From NCBI GenBank assembly GCA_947176975.1, contig CAMWSW010000072.1, positions 1 through 5,624 on the forward strand: a stretch of DNA of 5,624 bases, read 5' to 3'. Both the position numbers and the translations under genes were made by a program. Under the pieces are notes generated by a model. The model saw only the letters and a program-made list of their open reading frames with translations. It made no database searches and was not told the origin of the DNA. Shown piece by piece: positions 1-5,399 of this stretch (the first letter of the stretch is position 1; every line of letters starts with the position of its first letter). Origin of the DNA: an uncultured Clostridia bacterium. Its GTDB lineage: Bacteria > Bacillota > Clostridia > Christensenellales > UBA3700.

Positions 1-2
1 CC

Positions 3-20
3 TTAAAACTGTTTCAAGAA
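3..20 (-). other. Remnant-like SecY tail codons after the secY stop
   Basis: Reading on in the secY frame past its TAA gives F-L-K-Q-F, then a second TAA, then GG at the window edge. In Bacillota SecY the corresponding stretch reads approximately V-A-L-E-T-M-K-Q-L-E. The sequence here therefore looks like V-A-L-stop-F-L-K-Q-F-stop, with TAA at both glutamate positions. The second TAA is followed by GG. It could also be a natural end that runs into the next gene's Shine-Dalgarno, because TAAGGAG is common at other junctions in this operon. The next gene (often adk or map) lies outside the window. Confidence 0.5.
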
Positions 21-1289
21 TTAAAGCGCAACGCTTACCGCTAAAAGCATACCCGTTGAGGATATAGCGTTGGTGATTCCCAATCCCGCGCCGATGACTT
101 GGAAGAGGGCTGCCGGTACGATGGCTATGAAGCCAAGGAACAATGCGCCGAACAAAACTATTCTGTTGTTGATTTTTTGAAGGTAATCGCTTGTGGGTTT
201 GCCACTTCTTATACCTTGTATAGAGCCGCCGTACTGTTGCAAGTTTCTTGCCACGTCTTGCGGGTTGAACTGAATCTGCGCATAGAAATATGCGAAGAAT
301 ATAATCAGAACAAGCATTACCAAATAGTAGAATACCCAGCCTACCCATTGCCATTGCGAGTTTACCGTGCCCGGATAACAGAACGTAAGATAGTTGATAT
401 ACGCTTGGTTATCCTGTCCGACAAATTGGAATATCATCATAGGTATCGTCATAAATGACGAAGCGAAGATGATAGGCATAACGCCCGAGCTGTTGACTTT
501 GATTGGTATAAACGTCGACTGACCGCCGTACATCTTATTGCCCTTGACTTGTTTTGCGTAGTTGACTTTGATTCTTCTCTCTCCGCCGTCCACGAATACA
601 ATAAACGCAAACAGGAACAATACTACCAATATATATCCGAACAAATTCCAAAGCTTCGTATTGTCGTTCTTAATAAGCGGAATCGTATTTACGAGCGCCA
701 AACCGAATGAGGACAATATACCGCTGAAAATTATCAACGACGTACCGTTGCCGATACCAAGCTCCGTAATTCTTTCGCCAAGCCACATAACTACCGTACT
801 GCCCGCAACGAGCAAAGCGATAATCATTATTGCAGTAAGCCAGCCGTTCTTTTCGCCAAACATAGGTTGGATGTAATCTTTATAAGCGACTACGATACCT
901 ATTGCTTGCACTACAGCCAAGACTATTGCTACGTATCTGGTGATTATTGTGATCTTTTCACGCCCCTCATCACCTTGTTTTGAAAGTCTTTCAAGCGGTG
1001 GAATGATAAGTGTGAGCAACTGCATTATGATAAAGCTGTTGATAAACGGCAAGATACCTAGCGCGAATAGCGTGAGATATTGCATTGAGCCGCCGCTCAT
1101 CATACTCAAAAGTTGGAATATCGTATTGCTTTCTCCCGTACCTCCGAACTGACCTGCATAAAAGTCCGCAGATATACCCGGAAGAGGTATCCAGCAACCG
1201 ATTCGGAATGCGAGAAGCAATCCGAACGTCGCGAATATCTTGTTTCTGATGCTTTTATCACTAAATGCGTTTTTGATTGTTTGCCACAT
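21..1289 (-). CDS. secY: Protein translocase subunit SecY, with a shortened C-terminus
   Basis: SecY is the channel-forming subunit of the SecYEG translocon in the cytoplasmic membrane. It passes unfolded proteins driven by SecA and co-translationally inserted membrane proteins. The 422 residues show ten hydrophobic segments, roughly at 17-37, 71-92, 115-136, 150-170, 180-200, 213-233, 266-288, 314-336, 375-396 and 402-422. Family hallmarks are FRIGCWIPLPG (28-38), FALGILPFI (75-83), GIGNGTSLIIF (178-188), YGGQST (254-259) with VNSSGVMPIIFASS (265-278), and the cytosolic loop containing GGSIQGIRSGKPT (354-366), whose GIR arginine is the conserved SecY loop residue. The start ATG overlaps the rplO stop (TAATG), with AGAGGTG a few bases upstream. 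The protein ends abruptly after the last helix. Relatives usually continue for about 15-20 charged cytosolic residues (B. subtilis about 431, E. coli 443 residues in total). The identity is certain; whether the end is natural is not. Confidence 0.97.
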   Translation of the reverse strand: MWQTIKNAFSDKSIRNKIFATFGLLLAFRIGCWIPLPGISADFYAGQFGGTGESNTIFQLLSMMSGGSMQYLTLFALGILPFINSFIIMQLLTLIIPPLERLSKQGDEGREKITIITRYVAIVLAVVQAIGIVVAYKDYIQPMFGEKNGWLTAIMIIALLVAGSTVVMWLGERITELGIGNGTSLIIFSGILSSFGLALVNTIPLIKNDNTKLWNLFGYILVVLFLFAFIVFVDGGERRIKVNYAKQVKGNKMYGGQSTFIPIKVNSSGVMPIIFASSFMTIPMMIFQFVGQDNQAYINYLTFCYPGTVNSQWQWVGWVFYYLVMLVLIIFFAYFYAQIQFNPQDVARNLQQYGGSIQGIRSGKPTSDYLQKINNRIVLFGALFLGFIAIVPAALFQVIGAGLGITNAISSTGMLLAVSVAL

Positions 1290-1732
1290 TATAGCACCTC
1301 TGCTTTGCCACCTGCTTTTTGGATTATTTCTGCAGCTGACTTAGTAAATTTGTTTGCTTTAACCTCAAGCTTTTTAGTTAATGTACCATTGCCAAGAACC
1401 TTCAAACCATAAGGCTCAACCTTACTAAGAACACCCTTCTCGAGGAGAAGTTCTGCCGTAACTATCGTACCGTTGTCGAACACTTCGAGGTCGCTGACGT
1501 TGACGATAGAATATTCTTTCTTGAAGACGTTGTTGAATCCTCTCTTTGGAATTCTTCTTACGAGAGGCATTTGTCCGCCTTCAAATCCCGGTCTTACTCC
1601 GCCGCCGCTACGAGCCCATTGTCCCTTGTGGCCTTTACCGGAAGTCTTACCGAGGCCGGATCCGATACCTCTGCCGAGTCTTTTAGACTGCGTCTTTGCT
1701 CCCTCTGCAGGAGCCATATTATTCAATTTCAT
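1289..1732 (-). CDS. rplO: 50S ribosomal protein L15
   Basis: L15 is a large-subunit protein that binds 23S rRNA and helps late 50S assembly. The 147 residues have the usual length. The N-terminus shows the family's long glycine/arginine-rich extension: RLGRGIGSGLGKTSGKGHKG (18-37), then RSGGGVRPGFEGGQMPL (41-57) and RRIPKRGF (59-66). The C-terminal globular part ends KAGGKAEVL, matching the normal end of the family. The start is supported by AAGGAGGA seven bases upstream, which begins on the rpmD stop codon. The last base of the stop is shared with the first base of the secY ATG, so translation of the two is probably coupled. Confidence 0.98.
   Translation of the reverse strand: MKLNNMAPAEGAKTQSKRLGRGIGSGLGKTSGKGHKGQWARSGGGVRPGFEGGQMPLVRRIPKRGFNNVFKKEYSIVNVSDLEVFDNGTIVTAELLLEKGVLSKVEPYGLKVLGNGTLTKKLEVKANKFTKSAAEIIQKAGGKAEVL
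1295..1301 (-). promoter_or_regulatory. secY ribosome-binding site inside rplO
   Basis: AGAGGTG lies within the last codons of rplO, five bases before the secY ATG. It is weaker than the GGAGG sites of the other genes and is the only one here embedded in the upstream coding sequence. Together with the TAATG stop/start overlap, it suggests that secY depends on ribosomes finishing rplO. Confidence 0.7.
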
Positions 1733-1744
1733 ATCTAATCCTCC

Positions 1745-1924
1745 TTACGCCTGCTCAATCATTACGAGATGAGAAACTACCTTGAGCATACCCTCGGAAC
1801 AAGCGTTAGACGTGATAACGTTGCTGCTTCCGATCTTGTTGAGACCCAAAGCCTTGATTGTATCTTTTTGCTTTTGCGAGCAACCTATCGTACTCTTTAC
1901 GAGCGTAACTTTAATCTTTTCCAT
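1745..1924 (-). CDS. rpmD: 50S ribosomal protein L30
   Basis: L30 is a small 50S protein that contacts 23S rRNA. I translated this gene by hand: 59 residues, beginning MEKIKVTLVKSTIGCSQKQK and ending KVVSHLVMIEQA. The pattern K-I-K-V-T-L-V-K-S-x-I-G, followed by ALGLNKI (25-31) and a closing V-x-H-L-V strand, is the L30 signature. The family usually has about 58-60 residues. The start is set by AGGAGG (1931-1936) six bases before the ATG. Its place between rpsE and rplO is the canonical one. Cysteines at positions 15 and 42 are uncommon at those sites but have no obvious meaning. Some phyla lack L30, so its presence is mildly informative for taxonomy. Confidence 0.97.
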   Translation of the reverse strand: MEKIKVTLVKSTIGCSQKQKDTIKALGLNKIGSSNVITSNACSEGMLKVVSHLVMIEQA

Positions 1925-1937
1925 AAGTCGCCTCCTA

Positions 1938-2447
1938 TTAGCCTATAATCTCTTCGACACTCTTGCCTCTCAAAGCGGCGATTTGCTCAGCCGTCTTCAT
2001 CTTTGCAAGTCCGTCAAAAGTAGCTTTGACACAGTTGATTTTGTTGTTGCTTCCCATAGACTTGGTTCTTACGTCCTTGATGCCTGCGCACTCGAGTACG
2101 GCACGAACAGGACCGCCGGCGATAACACCGGTACCTGCGCTAGCCGGCATGATGATAACCTTGGAGCTACCGAAAGCGCCTATTGCCTCGTGAGGAACGG
2201 AAGTGTCCAACTTGGCAATCTTGATCATATTGCGCTTTGCTTCTGCCGTAGCTTTACGAATAGCTTCCGGAACTTCGCCTGCCTTGCCCATACCGAGACC
2301 GATTGAACCTTGTCCGTCGCCGACTACTATAAGAGCCGCAAATCTCATTGTTCTACCGCCCTTTACAACCTTGGTTACGCGGTTGACGCAGATGAGTTTG
2401 TTGAGCAATTCTTCTTCTTGATTGTTAAATCTCTCTTTTCTAGCCAT
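1938..2447 (-). CDS. rpsE: 30S ribosomal protein S5
   Basis: S5 is a small-subunit protein near the mRNA entry and decoding region. It contributes to translational accuracy and neighbours the spectinomycin site. The 169 residues match the family length. The N-terminal double-stranded-RNA-binding-like domain carries VNRVTKVVKGGR (21-32), with the spectinomycin-loop residues in wild-type-like form. This is followed by VVGDGQGSIGLGMGKAGEVP (41-60). The C-terminal domain shows the glycine-rich AGTGVIAGGPVRAVLE segment and ends KSVEEIIG. The start ATG has AAGGAG upstream, overlapping the rplR stop. The stop is a doubled TAATAG running into the rpmD ribosome-binding site. Confidence 0.98.
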   Translation of the reverse strand: MARKERFNNQEEELLNKLICVNRVTKVVKGGRTMRFAALIVVGDGQGSIGLGMGKAGEVPEAIRKATAEAKRNMIKIAKLDTSVPHEAIGAFGSSKVIIMPASAGTGVIAGGPVRAVLECAGIKDVRTKSMGSNNKINCVKATFDGLAKMKTAEQIAALRGKSVEEIIG

Positions 2448-2458
2448 TTTGGATCTCC

Positions 2459-2827
2459 TTAGAATTTAAGTCCGGCTTCTCTTGCGCCGTCTGCAACGCT
2501 CTTAACGCGTCCGGTATAGAGATATCCGCCTCTGTCGAATACGACTTCGGTGATACCTGCTTGCAAAGCCTTTTTAGCAACTGCCTTGCCTACTTCGGCT
2601 GCGGCCTCGGTCTTGGTCATGTTCTTGACGACCTTAACCATATCCTTATCAAGAGTCGAGCAAGAAACGAGCGTAGCACCTTTGATATCGTCGATGATTT
2701 GTACGTTGATATTGTTGGTACTTCTGTATACGTTGAAGCGAGGTCTCTCGGCTGTGCCGCTGATTTTAGATCTAACTCTTTGATGTCTCTTTTGCCTGAT
2801 GGCATTCTTATCAATCTTACTAATCAT
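2459..2827 (-). CDS. rplR: 50S ribosomal protein L18
   Basis: L18 binds 5S rRNA and, with L5, anchors it in the central protuberance of the 50S subunit. The 122 residues fit the family. The basic N-terminus (RQKRHQRVRSKISG, 11-24) leads to ERPRFNVYRST (27-37), the usual RNA-binding opening of the fold. The family's strongest motif, FDRGGYLYTGRVK (97-109), is followed by the standard ending DGAREAGLKF. AAGGAG directly after the rplF stop sets the ATG start. It sits between rplF and rpsE as in most bacteria. Confidence 0.98.
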   Translation of the reverse strand: MISKIDKNAIRQKRHQRVRSKISGTAERPRFNVYRSTNNINVQIIDDIKGATLVSCSTLDKDMVKVVKNMTKTEAAAEVGKAVAKKALQAGITEVVFDRGGYLYTGRVKSVADGAREAGLKF

Positions 2828-2840
2828 ATTATCTCACTCC

Positions 2841-3383
2841 TTATTTCTTACCCGTCTTGCCTTCCTTACGTGCGATAACTTCGTCTTTATAACGAATACC
2901 GTATACGTGGTAAGGATCGGGATTGCGAACTTTTCTTATGTTGGCAGCCATTTGACCTACCAACTCTTTGTCGATACCCTTTACGACTACTTCCGTAACG
3001 GAAGGACACTCGTAAGTGATACCTGCTATCTCCTCGATTTCAACGGGGTGCGAATAACCTACGTTGAGTACGAGTTTCTTGCCTTGCTTAGCCGCCTTGT
3101 AACCTACACCGTTGAGAATCAAAGATTTCTCAAAGCCCTTGGATACGCCTTCGACCATATTTGCAATAAGCTTTCTGTAAAGACCGTGCATTGCCTTAAC
3201 TGGCTTTTCGTCGCTTGGTCTTGTTACGTGCACTTCTGCGCCCTCTACCTTAACGGTGATGATGCTGTTGACTTTGAGATTCAAAGTACCCTTTGCGCCT
3301 TTTACCGTTACGATATTTTCGGGCGATACGCTTACTTCTACGCCTGCAGGGATTGCTACAGGAAGTCTACCTATTCTTGACAT
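2841..3383 (-). CDS. rplF: 50S ribosomal protein L6
   Basis: L6 is a 50S protein near the sarcin-ricin loop and factor-binding site, made of two related RNA-binding domains. The 180 residues match the family. The opening MSRIGRLPVAIPAGVEV (1-17) and the interdomain stretch LNGVGYKA (90-97) with LNVGYSHPV (106-114) are typical, as is the basic end RKEGKTGKK (172-180). The C-terminal loop that usually reads P-E-P-Y-K-G-K-G-I reads P-D-P-Y-H-V-Y-G-I here (155-163), so two conserved basic positions are lost. A GGGAGG site follows the doubled rpsH stop (TAATAG) and sets the start. Confidence 0.98.
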   Translation of the reverse strand: MSRIGRLPVAIPAGVEVSVSPENIVTVKGAKGTLNLKVNSIITVKVEGAEVHVTRPSDEKPVKAMHGLYRKLIANMVEGVSKGFEKSLILNGVGYKAAKQGKKLVLNVGYSHPVEIEEIAGITYECPSVTEVVVKGIDKELVGQMAANIRKVRNPDPYHVYGIRYKDEVIARKEGKTGKK

Positions 3384-3398
3384 ATTCCTACCTCCCTA

Positions 3399-3797
3399 TT
3401 ACCAAACGTAAGCGAGAACTTCGCCGCCGATGTGTGCTGCGCGAGCCTTCTTGTCAGTCATGATACCCTTGGAAGTGGAAATAATAGCAATTCCCAATCC
3501 GTTGAGGACGACAGGAAGTTTCTCCGAATTTGCATATACTCTCAAGCCGGGCTTGGAAATACGCTTAATTCCCGAAATGACCTTCTCATTGTTAGGTCCA
3601 TACTTCAAATTTACCTTCATAACACTTTGAACTTCGCCTTCAACTACTTCATATCCGTTGATATAGCCTTCTTCCGTCAAGATGTCGGCGATTGCCTTCT
3701 TCATCTTGGAGAGCGGCACTTCGACGCTTTCGTGTCTTGCTACCAAAGCATTACGGATACGGGTGAGCATATCTGCGATTGGATCAGTTATCATCAT
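3399..3797 (-). CDS. rpsH: 30S ribosomal protein S8
   Basis: S8 is a primary 16S rRNA-binding protein of the 30S platform. In E. coli it also represses the spc operon by binding the mRNA near the rplE start. The 132 residues are the standard length. The N-terminus has DPIADMLTRIRNA (5-17). The C-terminal domain has PGLRVYAN (83-90), VLNGLGIAIISTSKGIMTD (97-115, including the RNA-binding STSKG) and the typical ending GGEVLAYVW. Two ATG codons stand together at the start. The first lies nine bases after GGAGG and gives the usual family length. Confidence 0.98.
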   Translation of the reverse strand: MMITDPIADMLTRIRNALVARHESVEVPLSKMKKAIADILTEEGYINGYEVVEGEVQSVMKVNLKYGPNNEKVISGIKRISKPGLRVYANSEKLPVVLNGLGIAIISTSKGIMTDKKARAAHIGGEVLAYVW

Positions 3798-3805
3798 AGT
3801 AAATA

Positions 3806-3812
3806 CCCTCCT
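3806..3812 (-). promoter_or_regulatory. rpsH ribosome-binding site
   Basis: AGGAGGG sits just after the doubled rpsN stop (TAATAG). Its GGAGG core is nine bases before the first of two adjacent ATG codons and twelve before the second. The spacing favours the first, though initiation at either would give nearly the same protein. Confidence 0.75.
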
Positions 3813-3813
3813 A

Positions 3814-3999
3814 TTACCAACTTGCCTTCTTTACTCCGGGGATTTCGCCCTTGTAAGCGAGCTCTCTGAAGCAAATTCTGCAAATTCCGTACTTTCTTAA
3901 TACTGCATGCGGTCTTCCACAAATTTGGCATCTTGTGTATGCTCTTGTGGAGTACTTTGGAGTCTTTTGTTGCTTGTTAATCATTGCTTTCTTTGCCAT
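3814..3999 (-). CDS. rpsN: 30S ribosomal protein S14, zinc-binding short form (type Z)
   Basis: S14 is a late-assembling protein of the 30S head. The 61 residues match the short zinc-containing form (about 61 residues) rather than the long zinc-free form (about 89-101). The four zinc ligands are present as C24-x-x-C27 and C40-x-x-C43, inside RCQICGRPHAVLRKYGICRI (23-42). The protein ends with the conserved GVKKASW. The start is set by AAGGAG, which runs directly from the rplE stop codon. In Bacillota this form is often named rpsZ or rpsN1, and a zinc-free paralogue can exist elsewhere in the genome. None is visible here. Confidence 0.98.
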   Translation of the reverse strand: MAKKAMINKQQKTPKYSTRAYTRCQICGRPHAVLRKYGICRICFRELAYKGEIPGVKKASW

Positions 4000-4011
4000 A
4001 ATTTAATCTCC

Positions 4012-4563
4012 TTATTTCACAAAAGGCATACCGAGGAGCGTCAACAACTCCTTAGCCTCTTCGTCTGTGTTTGCCGTAGTTACGACGATAATGTCAAAAC
4101 CTCTTACCTTCTCTACCTTGTCGTATTGAATTTCAGGGAAGATGATTTGCTCTTTAACGCCCATTGCGTAGTTGCCGCGTCCGTCGAATGAATCGCTTGG
4201 CACGCCCTTGAAGTCTCTTACGCGAGGAAGAGCGACTGATATGAGCTTATCCATAAAGTCGTACATCTTCTTGCCTCTCAAGGTTACCTTTGCGCCAATC
4301 GTCATACCTTCTCTCACCTTGAAGTTTGCAACGCTCTTCTTAGCTTTGCACTCTGCGGGAGCTTGACCTGCGATCAACTTGAGTTCTTCAACTGCTTGTT
4401 GAAGGCTCTTGCTGTTGTCCTTGACGTCGCCAAGACCCATGTTGAGAACTACTTTCTCAATCTTTGGAACTTGATTGACGTTCTTATAGTTAAACTTTTT
4501 AATCAATGCAGGAACTACTGTTGATTTATAGTATTCAAGCATTCTGTATTCTCTATTTTCCAC
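4012..4563 (-). CDS. rplE: 50S ribosomal protein L5, GTG start
   Basis: L5 binds 5S rRNA with L18, forms part of the central protuberance, and contacts the P-site tRNA and the 30S head. The 183 residues are slightly longer than the usual 179 or so. Family motifs are VPKIEKVVLNMGLGD (32-46), AKKSVANFKVREGMTIGAKV (74-93), PRVRDFKG (113-120) and SFDGRGNYAMGVKEQIIFPE (125-144). The chosen start is GTG, nine bases after GGAGG. The first in-frame ATG is seven codons later, at 4542, and has no good Shine-Dalgarno. The rplX TAA is in the same frame 18 bases before the GTG, with no other strong start codon between. Starting at the ATG would leave the core fold intact. Confidence 0.96.
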   Translation of the reverse strand: MENREYRMLEYYKSTVVPALIKKFNYKNVNQVPKIEKVVLNMGLGDVKDNSKSLQQAVEELKLIAGQAPAECKAKKSVANFKVREGMTIGAKVTLRGKKMYDFMDKLISVALPRVRDFKGVPSDSFDGRGNYAMGVKEQIIFPEIQYDKVEKVRGFDIIVVTTANTDEEAKELLTLLGMPFVK

Positions 4564-4572
4564 AGTCGTTAT

Positions 4573-4577
4573 CCTCC
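4573..4577 (-). promoter_or_regulatory. rplE ribosome-binding site that selects a GTG start
   Basis: GGAGG, one base after the rplX stop, lies nine bases from GTG at 4563. That matches the spacing at rplX and rpsH. The next in-frame ATG is 30 bases away, too far to use this site, so the GTG is preferred. Confidence 0.75.
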
Positions 4578-4578
4578 A

Positions 4579-5001
4579 TTAGTTTTCTTCCACGTCAGTG
4601 GTCTTCTTTGCCTTGGTGGCAGTCTTCTTTGCCTTCTTAGCGGTCTTTGCTGCTTTTGAAGCAGTTACGTCCAAAGATGCTCCGCACTTCTTACAAATAC
4701 GCGTCTTGATTGTCTTGCCGTTCTCGTCAACGCTTACGTTGTGAGCAACTCTTGTTGCGCTGTTGCAGCTCGGGCAGATGATCATTACGTTGGATACGTT
4801 GATCGAAGCCTCTCTCTCGATAATTCCGCCCTTCTCTTGAGCGTTACGGGGCTTAACGAAGCACTTAACCGTCTTCAAATCCGAGCCTTGCAAAACTACT
4901 CTTTGGGACTTGGTATCTACCGCCAATACTTGACCTGTCTTACCTTTATCGACGCCTGCGATAACTTTGACCGCATCGCCTTTCTTAACATTCATACTCA
5001 T
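4579..5001 (-). CDS. rplX: 50S ribosomal protein L24 with zinc ribbon and Lys/Ala-rich tail
   Basis: L24 starts 50S assembly by binding the 5' region of 23S rRNA and sits near the peptide exit. The N-terminal KOW segment is clear: MNVKKGDAVKVIAGVDKGKT (3-22), followed by GGIIEREASINVSNVM (58-73). Four cysteines, C76-x-x-C79 and C103-x-x-C106, form the zinc-ribbon pairs seen in the cysteine-containing L24 form of many bacteria. Such proteins normally end soon after, at about 102-115 residues. This one has 140, adding a low-complexity tail of Lys, Ala and Thr (about 112-133) closed by an acidic DVEEN. The start is the first of two nearby ATGs, nine bases after GGAGG (5011-5015). The second, at codon 3, would be fifteen bases away. 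Confidence 0.97.
   Translation of the reverse strand: MSMNVKKGDAVKVIAGVDKGKTGQVLAVDTKSQRVVLQGSDLKTVKCFVKPRNAQEKGGIIEREASINVSNVMIICPSCNSATRVAHNVSVDENGKTIKTRICKKCGASLDVTASKAAKTAKKAKKTATKAKKTTDVEEN
4601..4635. repeat. Short direct repeat within the rplX tail
   Basis: The 14-base sequence GTCTTCTTTGCCTT occurs at 4601-4614 and again at 4622-4635, a period of 21 bases. A degraded third partial copy (GTCTTTGCTGCTT) begins near 4643. On the coding strand each unit encodes a K-A-K-K-T-type heptad, so the Lys/Ala tail of L24 probably grew by in-frame duplication of a seven-codon unit. Confidence 0.8.
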
Positions 5002-5010
5002 ATTGGTCTA

Positions 5011-5015
5011 CCTCC
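5011..5015 (-). promoter_or_regulatory. rplX ribosome-binding site
   Basis: GGAGG, one base after the rplN stop, lies nine bases before the first ATG of rplX. This favours the MSMNV start over the methionine two codons later. Confidence 0.75.
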
Positions 5016-5016
5016 G

Positions 5017-5385
5017 TTAGATTACCTCTGGGGCAAGAGAAATGATTTTCATGTAATCCTTATCTCTCAACTCTCTGGCAATTGGTCCAAAGATACGGGT
5101 ACCCCTAGGTTGTTTTTGATTGTCGATAATAACGGCTGCATTGTCGTCAAATCTGATGTGAGAACCGTCGGTTCTTCTGATACCTTTCTTGGTTCTTACG
5201 ATAACTGCTTTGACTACGTCGCCCTTCTTAACTGCGCCGCCCGGGGTAGCCGTCTGTACGGATGCCACGATTACGTCGCCTATATTACCGCTTCTACGGA
5301 ACGAACCGCCCATTACTCTAATACATTTGATCTCTTTTGCGCCTGAATTATCGGCAACGACCAATTTTGTCTCCGGTTGTATCAT
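5017..5385 (-). CDS. rplN: 50S ribosomal protein L14
   Basis: L14 is a 50S protein at the subunit interface. It forms bridges to 16S rRNA and is the docking site of the silencing factor RsfS where that factor is present. The 122 residues are exactly the family length. The opening MIQPETKLVVADNSGAKE (1-18), the segment ATPGGAVKKGDVVKAVIVRT (46-65), and the continuing KKGIRRTDGSHIRFDDNAAV (66-85) make up the L14 signature. The end RELRDKDYMKIISLAPEVI is typical. AAGGAGGA beginning in the rpsQ stop sets the ATG. Confidence 0.99.
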   Translation of the reverse strand: MIQPETKLVVADNSGAKEIKCIRVMGGSFRRSGNIGDVIVASVQTATPGGAVKKGDVVKAVIVRTKKGIRRTDGSHIRFDDNAAVIIDNQKQPRGTRIFGPIARELRDKDYMKIISLAPEVI

Positions 5386-5399
5386 TCTTGGGGTCCTCC

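Noticed and set aside
1..23. TAA reassigned to glutamate, as suggested by the SecY tail
   Set aside because: All other genes here end with TAA at the lengths normal for their families, followed by ribosome-binding sites, so TAA is a true stop in this organism.
2105..2150. Repeated GCCGGC-like segments that could form a hairpin
   Set aside because: They fall in the glycine/alanine codons of the conserved S5 segment and are explained by the protein sequence. There is no T-run or other terminator sign.
1782..2306. Plus-strand open frame of 174 codons opposite rpmD and rpsE
   Set aside because: It is antisense to two clear ribosomal genes, has no ribosome-binding site that I can see, and has no recognisable motif.
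2799..3380. Plus-strand open frame of 193 codons opposite rplF
   Set aside because: It is an exact antisense shadow of L6. Its length follows from the codon bias of the real gene and no family pattern is visible.
4741..5346. Plus-strand open frame of 201 codons opposite rplX and rplN
   Set aside because: It lies wholly antisense to two highly conserved genes, crosses their junction, shows no recognisable domain and is cysteine- and serine-rich, as expected of a shadow frame.
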